Shown piece by piece: positions 1 through 7,369 of a DNA stretch of 9,654 bases. A program made the position numbers and the translations under genes. Under the pieces are notes generated by a model, which saw only the letters and a list, made by a program, of their open reading frames with translations, ran no database searches and was not told the DNA's origin. Within the stretch, counting starts at the first letter, position 1. Every line of letters starts with the position of its first letter. Origin of the DNA: Flavobacteriales bacterium (GTDB lineage Bacteria; Bacteroidota; Bacteroidia; Flavobacteriales; Flavobacteriaceae); NCBI GenBank assembly GCA_003229235.1, contig QIIH01000337.1, positions 1 through 9,654 on the forward strand. Direction: 5' to 3'.

Positions 1-339
1 ATTGTTTTTGTGCTTTCAGATTTTATGACAAACGATTATAAAGACACGCTGCGAATCGTAAGCAGTAAACACGATGTAACAGGTATAAGAGTATATGATC
101 CTAAAGAGGAGCAAATTCCTAATCTAGGAATGGTTCAAATGCAAGATCAAGAAACAGGAACCTCTATACTGGTTAACACAAGCAGCAAGAAGGTGCGTCG
201 TAATTATCACAATTTTTATCAAGATAATGTAGACTATTACGAGCAATCCTTCCTAAAAAGTGGTAGCGGTACCATCTCTTGTCGCGTAGATGAGAGTTAT
301 GTGAAAAAGCTTTTGGGATATTTTAAAAGACGTCATTAA
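1..339 (+). CDS. DUF58 family protein, C-terminal part (5' end outside window)
   Basis: The reading frame is open from the first base and ends at a TAA at 337-339, so only the last 112 codons are visible. The protein enters the window at a hydrophobic strand ending in LSDF (residues 5-8), followed by a helix, a strand reading VTGIRVYDPKEEQIPNLG and a D-x-E-T-G turn (QDQETG). This strand-turn pattern is typical of the C-terminal half of DUF58 proteins, which have a degenerate von Willebrand A-like fold and almost always sit beside moxR ATPase genes. The end is basic (FKRRH). The GTG at 10 that could be read as a start is internal: the residues before it (IVFV) continue the core strand. The next gene begins 7 bases after the stop, so this is an upstream operon member. 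DUF58 proteins are presumed MoxR partners; their biochemical role is not established. Confidence 0.85.
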   Translation: MVFVLSDFMTNDYKDTLRIVSSKHDVTGIRVYDPKEEQIPNLGMVQMQDQETGTSILVNTSSKKVRRNYHNFYQDNVDYYEQSFLKSGSGTISCRVDESYVKKLLGYFKRRH

Positions 340-346
340 AGAGTAA

Positions 347-1990
347 ATGCAAAGCAGCAATAGACATATAATTTTTGGCTTTTCAAAAATGGGCGCAATA
401 ATCGGGTTCATTTTTGCCTTTGCAATTACCAATCAACTGCATGCACAGGTAACGGCTCAAGTAGATTCGACTAATATTAAAATTGGGCAAGAGATTATCT
501 ATTCGATGCAAATCGAGGTGGACACAACTGCGTTTGTAACTTTCCCAGAAGGACAATCATTTTTACCATTAGAGGTAATTGAAAGCTACGATATCGATAC
601 CACTTTTGCTCAAGGAAAAAACACCTTGTTAAAGCGATACGGGCTTACTCAATTTGACTCGGGTCGTTATGTAATTCCACAGCAGCGAGTGTTGGTAAAC
701 GATAGGGCATTTTTAACCGATTCGTTAGTTATAGAAGTTAACAATGTTGTTGTCGATACTACCAAACAGCAAATGTTTGATATTCGCCCAGGAATAGAAG
801 TGCCAAAGCCACCTAGTAAATATGTCTGGCTTATCGGAATTCTGATTGGAGCACTTGTAGGTGGGGCTGTGGCATATTGGTTTGCAAAACGTAAGAAAGC
901 CAAAGAGGAAGCAAAAAAACCATTACCTCCTTACGAAGAAGCTATTACTGCCTTGCAACAACTAGACGATTCAAAATTACTAACTCAGGACAAATCAAAG
1001 GCTTATTATACCGTATTAACAGAAATTGTAAAAAGATATTTAGATCGCGAGGTTGATGCAACTGCATTAGAGAGTACTACAAAAGAACTAATTGAAAGAT
1101 TACAATTGCACAAAGATGCTGGGCATTTTGATTTTTCAAGAGAAACGATTCAAAAGTTAGATACCATTTTAAAGCGTGCCGACTTAGTTAAGTTTGCGAA
1201 AATGACGCAAGAGCTGGGTCAAGCCACCGCCGATCGTAAAGACATAGAATCTATCATTAATACGACCAAAGAAATAATCCCAGAGCCCACAGAAGAAGAG
1301 CTACTAGAAACCATCGAATACCAAGCAATGCTGGGGCGTAAACGCCGCCGCCGCCGTGTTACTGTTGGTGCTATGATACTGGTTGGCGCGTTCCTAGTTA
1401 GCAGCCTTGTATATGGTATTGCTTATGGTTTTGACGAATTAGGCGATCAAGTTCTTGGCAACGAGATGCGAGATTTAGCAGAAACCGATTGGGTTCTAAG
1501 CGAGTATGGCCTGCCTGCTATAATTTTAGAAACGCCTGATGTTTTGGTAAGGACACCGGTCCAATTTGCAGATTCGTTAGCATTCGCGATTAAAAGCATG
1601 GACTTCTTTTCGTTTGGCGAGAACAGCAACGAACCACTTCAAATAATGTTGAGCACCACACAGTTCACACAGCCAAAAGAGGCCGATTTAGATGCTGGAT
1701 TAAACGAGGCACTAGCGAAAATCGAGCAGAACGGGGGAACCAATTTGATTGTTAAGCGCGACGATTTTAAAACTGATAAAGGAATAATAGGGCTTCGTGC
1801 GTACGGACAATTTAAACCGGCTAAAGGCGATCGTATAAAGTCTGATTTGGTAAGTTATGAACTCTTATATTTTGCTCAAAATCAAGGGGTTCAGCAGCTC
1901 ATGATAATTTACGAAGACGATGAGCGTTTTGCATCTCAAATTGTAAAGAGAATTAAAGAATCTGTCGAACTCGAAATAACGAAAAACTGA
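347..1990 (+). CDS. BatD-like two-anchor membrane protein with extra C-terminal domain
   Basis: A 547-residue protein seen in sequence as a signal peptide (hydrophobic 15-29, likely cleavage after LHA at 31-33), a beta-rich periplasmic domain (about 34-157), a membrane helix (159-180) followed by KRKK, a charged helical cytoplasmic domain (about 185-325), an arginine cluster at 331-337, a second membrane helix (338-360), and a final domain of about 185 residues likely exported again. The first half parallels BatD of the same operon: N-terminal V-x-A-x-(V/L)-x-x-x-N-I strand, one anchor, then a helical domain with Y-x-x-L-x-x-x-(V/L)-x-x-Y-L and a later (V/E)FA(K/R) motif. The helical part also recalls DUF4381-type proteins of MoxR loci. 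The start at 347 fits the 7-base spacing after the DUF58 gene; Met15 (389) is an alternative, giving a more compact signal peptide. The stop overlaps batA by one base (TGATG). Function is unknown; involvement in the Bat complex is inferred from position and similarity. Confidence 0.8.
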   Translation: MQSSNRHIIFGFSKMGAIIGFIFAFAITNQLHAQVTAQVDSTNIKIGQEIIYSMQIEVDTTAFVTFPEGQSFLPLEVIESYDIDTTFAQGKNTLLKRYGLTQFDSGRYVIPQQRVLVNDRAFLTDSLVIEVNNVVVDTTKQQMFDIRPGIEVPKPPSKYVWLIGILIGALVGGAVAYWFAKRKKAKEEAKKPLPPYEEAITALQQLDDSKLLTQDKSKAYYTVLTEIVKRYLDREVDATALESTTKELIERLQLHKDAGHFDFSRETIQKLDTILKRADLVKFAKMTQELGQATADRKDIESIINTTKEIIPEPTEEELLETIEYQAMLGRKRRRRRVTVGAMILVGAFLVSSLVYGIAYGFDELGDQVLGNEMRDLAETDWVLSEYGLPAIILETPDVLVRTPVQFADSLAFAIKSMDFFSFGENSNEPLQIMLSTTQFTQPKEADLDAGLNEALAKIEQNGGTNLIVKRDDFKTDKGIIGLRAYGQFKPAKGDRIKSDLVSYELLYFAQNQGVQQLMIIYEDDERFASQIVKRIKESVELEITKN

Positions 1991-2994
1991 TGTTTAACAA
2001 TTTTGAATTTGTAAACCCATCATTTTTCTGGTTGCTAATACTGCTTCCAGCAATAGGATTTTGGTATTATTTAAAACAGAATGAGCAAACGGCTTCTTTA
2101 AAGATTTCGAACATTCAAGGCTTTACACGTTCTGGTAATTGGTTGGCAAAATTACGCCCGCTACTTTTTGTTATGAGGCTGATTGCACTTGCACTCTTGA
2201 TTACTGCGATGGCTAGACCTCGTACCTACGACGAAAAAACTAAAACCAAAACTACAAAGGGAATAGATATTGTAATGTCGATAGATGTTTCGGCTAGTAT
2301 GCTTGCCAAAGATCTAAAACCAAATCGTCTAGAAGCGCTTAAAAAAGTAGCGGCTCAGTTTATTTTGGCGCGTCCAAACGACCGCATCGGTCTGGTAGAA
2401 TATGCAGGTGAAAGTTATACCAAAACCCCGCTAACAAGCGATAAAGACATTGTTTTGGCTTCACTTAGAAGTATCTCTTATAATACGCTAATAGATGGCG
2501 GAACTGCCATTGGAATGGGGCTGGGTACTGCGGTGAACAGACTAAAAGATAGCCGCGCAAAAAGCAAGGTAATTATCTTGCTCACAGATGGGGTAAACAA
2601 TACAGGATCTGTAGATCCAAAAATAGCGAGTGAGCTTGCACTCCAATTTGGAATAAAGGTGTACACCATTGGTTTAGGAACCAACGGAATGGCTTTATCG
2701 CCTATCGGGATTAAGCCTAATAACACGTTTCAGTATGGAAACGTTCAAGTAAAAATAGACGAGGAGCTCCTTAAAGAAATTGCTCGAGTTACAGAAGGCA
2801 AGTATTTTAGAGCCACTAATAATACCAAGTTGGTAGAAATCTATGAAGAGATTAACAAATTAGAGCGAACAGACATCGAAGAGTTTAAGTTTACAACCTA
2901 CAATGAGCTGTTTAGAAATTTGGCTTTATTTGGTTTAGGCTTGTTATTTTTAGAAGTATTACTACGATTCACCCTTTTTAGAAGTTTTGTGTAA
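1990..2994 (+). CDS. batA: BatA, membrane-anchored von Willebrand factor A protein
   Basis: A 334-residue inner-membrane protein of normal family length. Two N-terminal membrane helices (about 10-27 and 56-75) form the BatA/aerotolerance-regulator N-terminal module, followed by a VWA domain (about 92-290) and a C-terminal membrane helix (about 309-326). The MIDAS metal site is complete: D-x-S-x-S at D99, S101, S103, the threonine T172 in a GGTAIG loop, and D200 in LLTDG. This predicts divalent-cation-dependent protein binding. The VWA domain should face the periplasm, though topology is inferred. The ATG shares its A with the preceding stop (TGATG), and the stop shares an A with the batB start (TAATG), so translation is probably coupled in both directions. 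BatA and BatB are paralogues and likely work together as binding modules of a MoxR-associated complex. First of the two VWA genes in the operon, hence batA. Confidence 0.93.
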   Translation: MFNNFEFVNPSFFWLLILLPAIGFWYYLKQNEQTASLKISNIQGFTRSGNWLAKLRPLLFVMRLIALALLITAMARPRTYDEKTKTKTTKGIDIVMSIDVSASMLAKDLKPNRLEALKKVAAQFILARPNDRIGLVEYAGESYTKTPLTSDKDIVLASLRSISYNTLIDGGTAIGMGLGTAVNRLKDSRAKSKVIILLTDGVNNTGSVDPKIASELALQFGIKVYTIGLGTNGMALSPIGIKPNNTFQYGNVQVKIDEELLKEIARVTEGKYFRATNNTKLVEIYEEINKLERTDIEEFKFTTYNELFRNLALFGLGLLFLEVLLRFTLFRSFV

Positions 2995-4034
2995 TGGTAC
3001 AGTGGGAAGAACAAATATATTTTTACTTACTCGGAATTATTCCAGTAGTGATACTCCTATACTTTGCAGTGCTTTTATGGCGAAAACGTGTGCAATCTCG
3101 CTTTGCAAGTAAAGAGTTGTTAGCTCGTTTAACACCAACCAAGTCTGTTTTTAAAGGAGCACTCAAATTGATTGTTCTTTGTTTAGCTTTTGCAACTTTA
3201 ACCTTGGCCATAGTTAATCCAAAAATAGGAACCAAACTAGAGACTGTAAAACGCGAAGGTGTCGACGTAGTTTTTGCATTAGATGTGTCTAAAAGTATGC
3301 TGGCAGAAGACATTGCCCCCAATCGTTTAGAAAAGTCTAAACAACTGGTAACTCAAATTGTCAATTCTCTTTCTGGAGATCGTGTTGGTATAATTGGATA
3401 CGCGGGTAGTGCTTTTCCTCAGCTTCCTATAACCACAGATTTTTCTGCTGCCAAAATGTTTTTAAGCAGTATGAATACCGATATGGTTTCTTCTCAAGGT
3501 ACCGCAATTGGTGAGGCTATTGCGATGGCTCAAACTTTTTATAATGACGAAGAGCAAACCAATCGCGTTATGTTTATTGTTTCGGATGGCGAAGATCACG
3601 AAGGACAATCGATGGAAATCGCCAAACAAGCAGCCGATAACGGAATTAGAATTTTTACCATTGGCGTAGGCACAGTAGAAGGAGGTTGGATTCCTATTAA
3701 ACGCAATGGAGAACTTATAGCATATAAACGAGATCAAAGTGGAGAGCGCGTTGTCACAAAAAGAAGTGAAGATATTCTTAAAGACATTGCAGATGCCACC
3801 AATGGGTCTTATATTGACGGAAACAATACTCAAGATGTGCTAGATGAGGTAACAGCCTTGCTTAATGGGATGGATAAATCGACCTTTGAAGCCAAGCAAT
3901 TCGCCGACTTTAAGGATCAGTTTCAGTGGTTTTTAGCTGTTGCAATTTTACTTCTTATTCTTGATGTTTTGTTTTTAGACAGACGCACCAACTGGTTAAT
4001 TGGCTTAAACTTATTTAACGAGAAAGAACAATGA
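2994..4034 (+). CDS. batB: BatB, membrane-anchored von Willebrand factor A protein
   Basis: A 346-residue paralogue of BatA with the same layout: N-terminal membrane helices (about 9-28 and 55-74), VWA domain (about 90-290) and a C-terminal membrane helix (about 312-328). The MIDAS residues are all present: D97, S99, S101 (DVSKS), T170 in SSQGTAIG, and D198 in VSDGEDHEGQ. The segment after the first MIDAS motif (SMLAEDIAPNRLEKSK) closely matches the same place in BatA (SMLAKDLKPNRLEALK), so the two genes arose by duplication. The insert around 229-255, rich in glycine and charged residues (GGWIPIKRNGE), is typical of BatB. The start overlaps the batA stop by one base. The stop overlaps the batC start by four bases (ATGA), a classic stop-restart arrangement. 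The expected role is metal-dependent protein-protein contacts at the outer face of the inner membrane together with BatA; this is inferred from the family. Confidence 0.93.
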   Translation: MVQWEEQIYFYLLGIIPVVILLYFAVLLWRKRVQSRFASKELLARLTPTKSVFKGALKLIVLCLAFATLTLAIVNPKIGTKLETVKREGVDVVFALDVSKSMLAEDIAPNRLEKSKQLVTQIVNSLSGDRVGIIGYAGSAFPQLPITTDFSAAKMFLSSMNTDMVSSQGTAIGEAIAMAQTFYNDEEQTNRVMFIVSDGEDHEGQSMEIAKQAADNGIRIFTIGVGTVEGGWIPIKRNGELIAYKRDQSGERVVTKRSEDILKDIADATNGSYIDGNNTQDVLDEVTALLNGMDKSTFEAKQFADFKDQFQWFLAVAILLLILDVLFLDRRTNWLIGLNLFNEKEQ

Positions 4035-4831
4035 AGAGAGCGATTTTAATTATAGTACTATTGATGAGCATAGTTACTTTTGCTCAGAAAAAGCCGAACG
4101 AAGTAATAGATCAGGCCAATTTGCTTTCGAGCCAGGCAGCCATTGCTATTGCCAATGCCGATTTTGTAGATGGTGAGGCAAAGTATCGCAAAGCTATTGC
4201 GCGAGGCCCAAAACAAGTAACTGGCAAGTATAATTTAGGGAATGCCTATTATAACGAAAATAAAAATGGGCAAGCCATGAGGCGTTATCTTCAGGCCGCA
4301 GAAGTAGCCGATTCTAAGAGTGACAAGCATAAAGCATTTCACAACTTGGGTAATACTTTTATGAACGATAAAAAGTATCAAGAAGCTGTCGAATCATACA
4401 AAAATGCCCTGCGGAACAATCCTACCGATGATGAAACTAGATATAATTTGGCGTTAGCTAAAGAAATGCTCGAAAAGGAGCAGCAGAATAACGGCGGCGG
4501 CGAAGACGACAAAGAAGAAGAAGAAAAAGACAAAAAAGAAGAGGATAAGGACAAAGAAGATAAAAAAGAAGGCGACGAAGGAGAGGACGAAGAAGATAAA
4601 GGCGAAGAAGAAGAGAAAGAAAAAGAAGGCGATAAAAAAGAAGAAAAAGGAGATCCTGACAAGCCAGAAGAGAAGAAAGAAGAACAGCAAAAACCTCAAC
4701 AAGGACAACTCTCACCTCAGCAAATAGAAAGCCTTTTAGAAGCAATGAATAATGAGGAGCAAAAAGTGCAGGAAAAAGTAAATGCTAAAAAAGAAAAAGG
4801 CGCCAAATCAAAGAAAGGCAAAGATTGGTAA
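4031..4831 (+). CDS. batC: BatC, periplasmic TPR protein with K/E/D-rich tail
   Basis: A 266-residue secreted protein. A signal peptide covers residues 1-18 (hydrophobic ILIIVLLMSIV, cleavage after TFA). Residues about 30-143 carry TPR repeats; two are clear, with YNLGNAYY at 67-74 and FHNLGNTF followed by YQEAVESYKNALRNNP at 103-131, plus a weaker one before them. Residues about 155-220 are an extreme low-complexity tract almost entirely of K, E, D and G, which should be disordered. The last 45 residues hold a glutamine-rich stretch and a predicted amphipathic helix (SPQQIESLLEAMNNEEQKVQEKV) that recurs at the C-terminus of BatC-type proteins, followed by a lysine-rich end. The TPR part probably docks other Bat proteins in the periplasm. 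Four-base overlap with batB. The TAA stop is followed after one base by the batD ATG. The tract length may vary between strains because its DNA is simple purine repeat. Confidence 0.9.
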   Translation: MKRAILIIVLLMSIVTFAQKKPNEVIDQANLLSSQAAIAIANADFVDGEAKYRKAIARGPKQVTGKYNLGNAYYNENKNGQAMRRYLQAAEVADSKSDKHKAFHNLGNTFMNDKKYQEAVESYKNALRNNPTDDETRYNLALAKEMLEKEQQNNGGGEDDKEEEEKDKKEEDKDKEDKKEGDEGEDEEDKGEEEEKEKEGDKKEEKGDPDKPEEKKEEQQKPQQGQLSPQQIESLLEAMNNEEQKVQEKVNAKKEKGAKSKKGKDW

Positions 4832-4832
4832 A

Positions 4833-6614
4833 ATGAAGAAGTTATGGGTTATATCAATTTTGTTCTTGTGCCTTGGGTTTACTTCTCAAGTAGGCGCACA
4901 AGTCACTTTTGTGGCCAAACTAAGCAAATCTAATATAGGGGTTAATGAGCGCTTGCGCGTTAATTTTATAATGAATGTAGATGGTGATAACTTTCATCCA
5001 CCGTCGTTCGATGGGTTTAGAGTTGTGGGTGGTCCTAACCAAGCTGTAAGCAATAGCTGGATAAACGGCAGAAAGAATTACTCTAAAACTTTTAGTTATT
5101 TTTTGACCCCAACAGGTCGTGGAACTTTTACCATTGGCCAGGCTACCATCGAGGTAGAAGGCGTGCTCTATAAAACTTTGCCAATTAAAGTAGAAATCAC
5201 GGCGGCAGTAGACAAAGCTAACGATGGCAGCGATGCGGGAGCAGCTGCAAAAGAAAGTGTTCACTTAATAGCAGAGGTCTCCAAACTAAACCCTTATTTA
5301 AACGAAGCTATTACCGTTGTATACAAACTTTACGTTTCTAAAGATGTAAGTGTTACAAGGCAATGGCGTGAAATTGATAACCCTAAATATGCCGATTTTT
5401 GGAGTCAAACTATAGAGAACAGACAACAAAAAGTACACGAAGGCGAATACAAGGGCAAAGAGTATCGGTATGTTATCTTAAAACGAACAATTTTGTATCC
5501 GCAAAAAACCGGCGAACTCAAAATTGAGCCGTACGTGCTGGATGTTCCGGTAGATGTAATGAGTAACAAGCGAGATATTTTTGGTAGACGCCTTACAACA
5601 ACTGTCAATCAAACGGTAGCGGCAGGGAATATTACGCTGGACGTAAAACCTTTACCAGAAGAAGGAAAACCAGCCGATTTTTCTGGTGCTGTTGGAAAGT
5701 TTAATTTTAGAGTGACTACTTCTCGCGAAGTTTTAGATGCCAATCAAGATTTAGAATTAATCGTTAAAGTTACGGGAAACGGAAACCTTAAGCTTTTCGA
5801 CTTACCAGAGGTGACCTTACCAAGTTCTTTAGAAGTATTCGAACCAAAAAGGGCCGATAATGTAAAAACCGACATCAGTGGGATGAAGGGTTCTATTTCC
5901 CAAAAATATACTGTAATCCCACAGTACAAGGGTAATTATCCTATTAAGGCCATTAGATTTTCTTACTTTGACTTGGCTACTGAATCGTACAAAACCATTA
6001 GTTCGCGACCCATTGTGATAAGTGTAGAGAATGGCCCGTCCTCTAAGGATGCAACAAGCGAAGGAGTTGGAACAGAAGACGGTGCCACAAAACGGAAAGT
6101 TGTAATGACTAACGACCAGTTTAAGTATTTAAAGTTAGATGCTGATTTAATCAAAATTGAAACGCTACCATTTTTTAAGTCAACATTATATTGGTCACTA
6201 TTGGGAGGCCCGTTGCTTTTATTACCATTGTTTATTTTCATTGGAAAAAAACGGAAAACACAAATGTTAGATATTGCTGGGAATCGTAAGAGAAAAGCAG
6301 ATAAACTAGCCAAAAAGTATTTGTCGGAGGCCAAACGAAACATTAAGGATCAGGAGTCTTTTTACGAGTCGCTCGAAAGGGCTTTGCATAATTATTTAAA
6401 AGCAAAACTACAGATTGAGACCTCAGAAATGGACAAACAGACCATCGAAGGTATGTTACTGGAACGTGGCGGTTCTAAAGAAGTTGTAGGTAATTATATT
6501 GCACTCCTAAAGAGTTGTGAATTTGCACGATATGCCATGCTATCAAGCGGATCTATGCAAGACGATTACGAAAAGGCTGCAAAATCGATTAACAACCTGG
6601 ACAAACAATTATAA
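4833..6614 (+). CDS. batD: BatD, oxygen-tolerance family protein
   Basis: A 593-residue protein of the BatD (oxygen tolerance) family. The start is set at 4833 because the protein then opens with a proper signal peptide (MKKLWVISILFLCLGF, cleavage after VGA at 20-22). An in-frame ATG at 4782 would add 17 lysine-rich residues in front of it and overlap batC by 50 bases. Residues 23-445 are beta-rich and contain repeated immunoglobulin-like units, for example FVAKLSKSNIGVNERLRVNF (26-45), HLIAEVSKLNPYLNEAITV (144-162) and FRVTTSREVLDANQDLELIV (292-311). Each begins a new unit with the same strand-N/D-(E/Q) pattern. One membrane helix (about 452-471) is followed by a basic, helical cytoplasmic domain (475-593) resembling the middle of the BatD-like protein encoded at 347-1990. 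The large periplasmic part probably scaffolds the complex with BatA, BatB and the TPR proteins. One base separates it from each neighbour. Confidence 0.92.
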   Translation: MKKLWVISILFLCLGFTSQVGAQVTFVAKLSKSNIGVNERLRVNFIMNVDGDNFHPPSFDGFRVVGGPNQAVSNSWINGRKNYSKTFSYFLTPTGRGTFTIGQATIEVEGVLYKTLPIKVEITAAVDKANDGSDAGAAAKESVHLIAEVSKLNPYLNEAITVVYKLYVSKDVSVTRQWREIDNPKYADFWSQTIENRQQKVHEGEYKGKEYRYVILKRTILYPQKTGELKIEPYVLDVPVDVMSNKRDIFGRRLTTTVNQTVAAGNITLDVKPLPEEGKPADFSGAVGKFNFRVTTSREVLDANQDLELIVKVTGNGNLKLFDLPEVTLPSSLEVFEPKRADNVKTDISGMKGSISQKYTVIPQYKGNYPIKAIRFSYFDLATESYKTISSRPIVISVENGPSSKDATSEGVGTEDGATKRKVVMTNDQFKYLKLDADLIKIETLPFFKSTLYWSLLGGPLLLLPLFIFIGKKRKTQMLDIAGNRKRKADKLAKKYLSEAKRNIKDQESFYESLERALHNYLKAKLQIETSEMDKQTIEGMLLERGGSKEVVGNYIALLKSCEFARYAMLSSGSMQDDYEKAAKSINNLDKQL

Positions 6615-6615
6615 G

Positions 6616-7365
6616 ATGAAGAAGTGGATTTTTATTGCGCTCTTTTGTTTGCCTATGGTTAGCTATGCACAGGCTGGCGATCTATTTAATAAAGGTAAAG
6701 AGTTTTATAAGGCAGAGTCGTTTGAGCAAGCCATCGAAGCCTGGAAAGGCGCATTAAGTAAAGGACATCATTCTGTTTCGCTTTATCATAACCTTGGGAA
6801 TGCATATTATAAGTTAAATCAAGTTGCACCTAGCATTTACTATTACGAAAAGGCATTAAAATTGAACCCTAACGATTCGGACGTGCTAAATAATATTGCA
6901 TTTGCTCGTAATATGCGTGTAGATATTATAGAACCCTTGCCTAAAACAGTCTTTGCAAAATGGTACGAAAATGTTTCCGGAATTGCCAACTATAACGGTT
7001 GGGCGATTGGCTCTGTGGTCTTTATGTTTCTTATGGTATTTGCCATTATCGGCTATGATTTTTCTGTGGCTTCGCTCAAAAAACGCACCTTTTTTGTAAG
7101 TGGCATACTTTTATTTGCACTCATGCTAACCGCCGTAAGTATGGCATACAGCACCTATAATGACGAACAATCTAAGCGTTTTGCTATTATTTTTGAAGAA
7201 GCAATCGATGTAAAAAGCGAACCTACTCCAAGCGGAGAATTTGCTTTCGAATTACATGAAGGGACCAAAGTGAATATTATTCAACAAGACGACGATTGGC
7301 GATTGATACAACTCATTGACGGTAAAGAAGGTTGGGTTCCTAGTTATGTGTTACAAGAATTGTAA
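6616..7365 (+). CDS. batE: BatE, TPR and SH3-domain membrane protein
   Basis: A 249-residue protein ending the operon. The ATG at 6616 follows the batD stop after one base and gives a clean signal peptide (residues 1-18, cleavage after SYA). Starting at the in-frame ATG at 6517 would add 33 residues without signal character and lie inside batD. Residues 21-90 form two TPR units (LFNKGKEFYKAESFEQAIEA and YHNLGNAYYKLNQVAPSIYY, then YEKALKLNPND). Two membrane helices lie at about 130-146 and 159-177. The C-terminal part, about 188-249, is a bacterial SH3-like domain: alternating strands with VKSEP, L-x-E-G-T-K-V, DDDWRLIQL and the closing G-W-V-P-S. Such domains often bind peptides or cell-wall components, so this end may contact the envelope; that is inference. 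The stop codon lies in a small perfect hairpin, and the next gene is convergent. Confidence 0.9.
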   Translation: MKKWIFIALFCLPMVSYAQAGDLFNKGKEFYKAESFEQAIEAWKGALSKGHHSVSLYHNLGNAYYKLNQVAPSIYYYEKALKLNPNDSDVLNNIAFARNMRVDIIEPLPKTVFAKWYENVSGIANYNGWAIGSVVFMFLMVFAIIGYDFSVASLKKRTFFVSGILLFALMLTAVSMAYSTYNDEQSKRFAIIFEEAIDVKSEPTPSGEFAFELHEGTKVNIIQQDDDWRLIQLIDGKEGWVPSYVLQEL

Positions 7366-7366
7366 C
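7350..7366. terminator. Short hairpin across the batE stop, possible weak bidirectional terminator
   Basis: GTTACAA at 7350-7356 and TTGTAAC at 7360-7366 are perfect inverted repeats with a three-base loop (GAA). The hairpin includes the last codons and the stop of batE. It lies 4 bases from the end of the convergent cvpA gene. Neither strand has a T-run after the stem and the stem is AT-rich, so it is not a standard intrinsic terminator. The position between converging transcripts is the only further argument for termination. Confidence 0.3.
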
Positions 7367-7369
7367 TAA

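Noticed and set aside
4378..4745. Several long open frames on the minus strand opposite batC, rich in S, F or L.
   Set aside because: They are complements of the K/E/D-rich purine tract; their composition is an artefact of GAA/GAT/AAA repeats and they have no promoter or domain.
4782..4832. Upstream in-frame ATG for batD adding 17 residues.
   Set aside because: It places a lysine-rich stretch before a clean signal peptide and overlaps batC by 50 bases; the ATG at 4833 fits the operon's junction style.
6517..6615. Upstream in-frame ATG for batE adding 33 residues.
   Set aside because: It lies inside the batD coding region and hides the signal peptide that begins at 6616.
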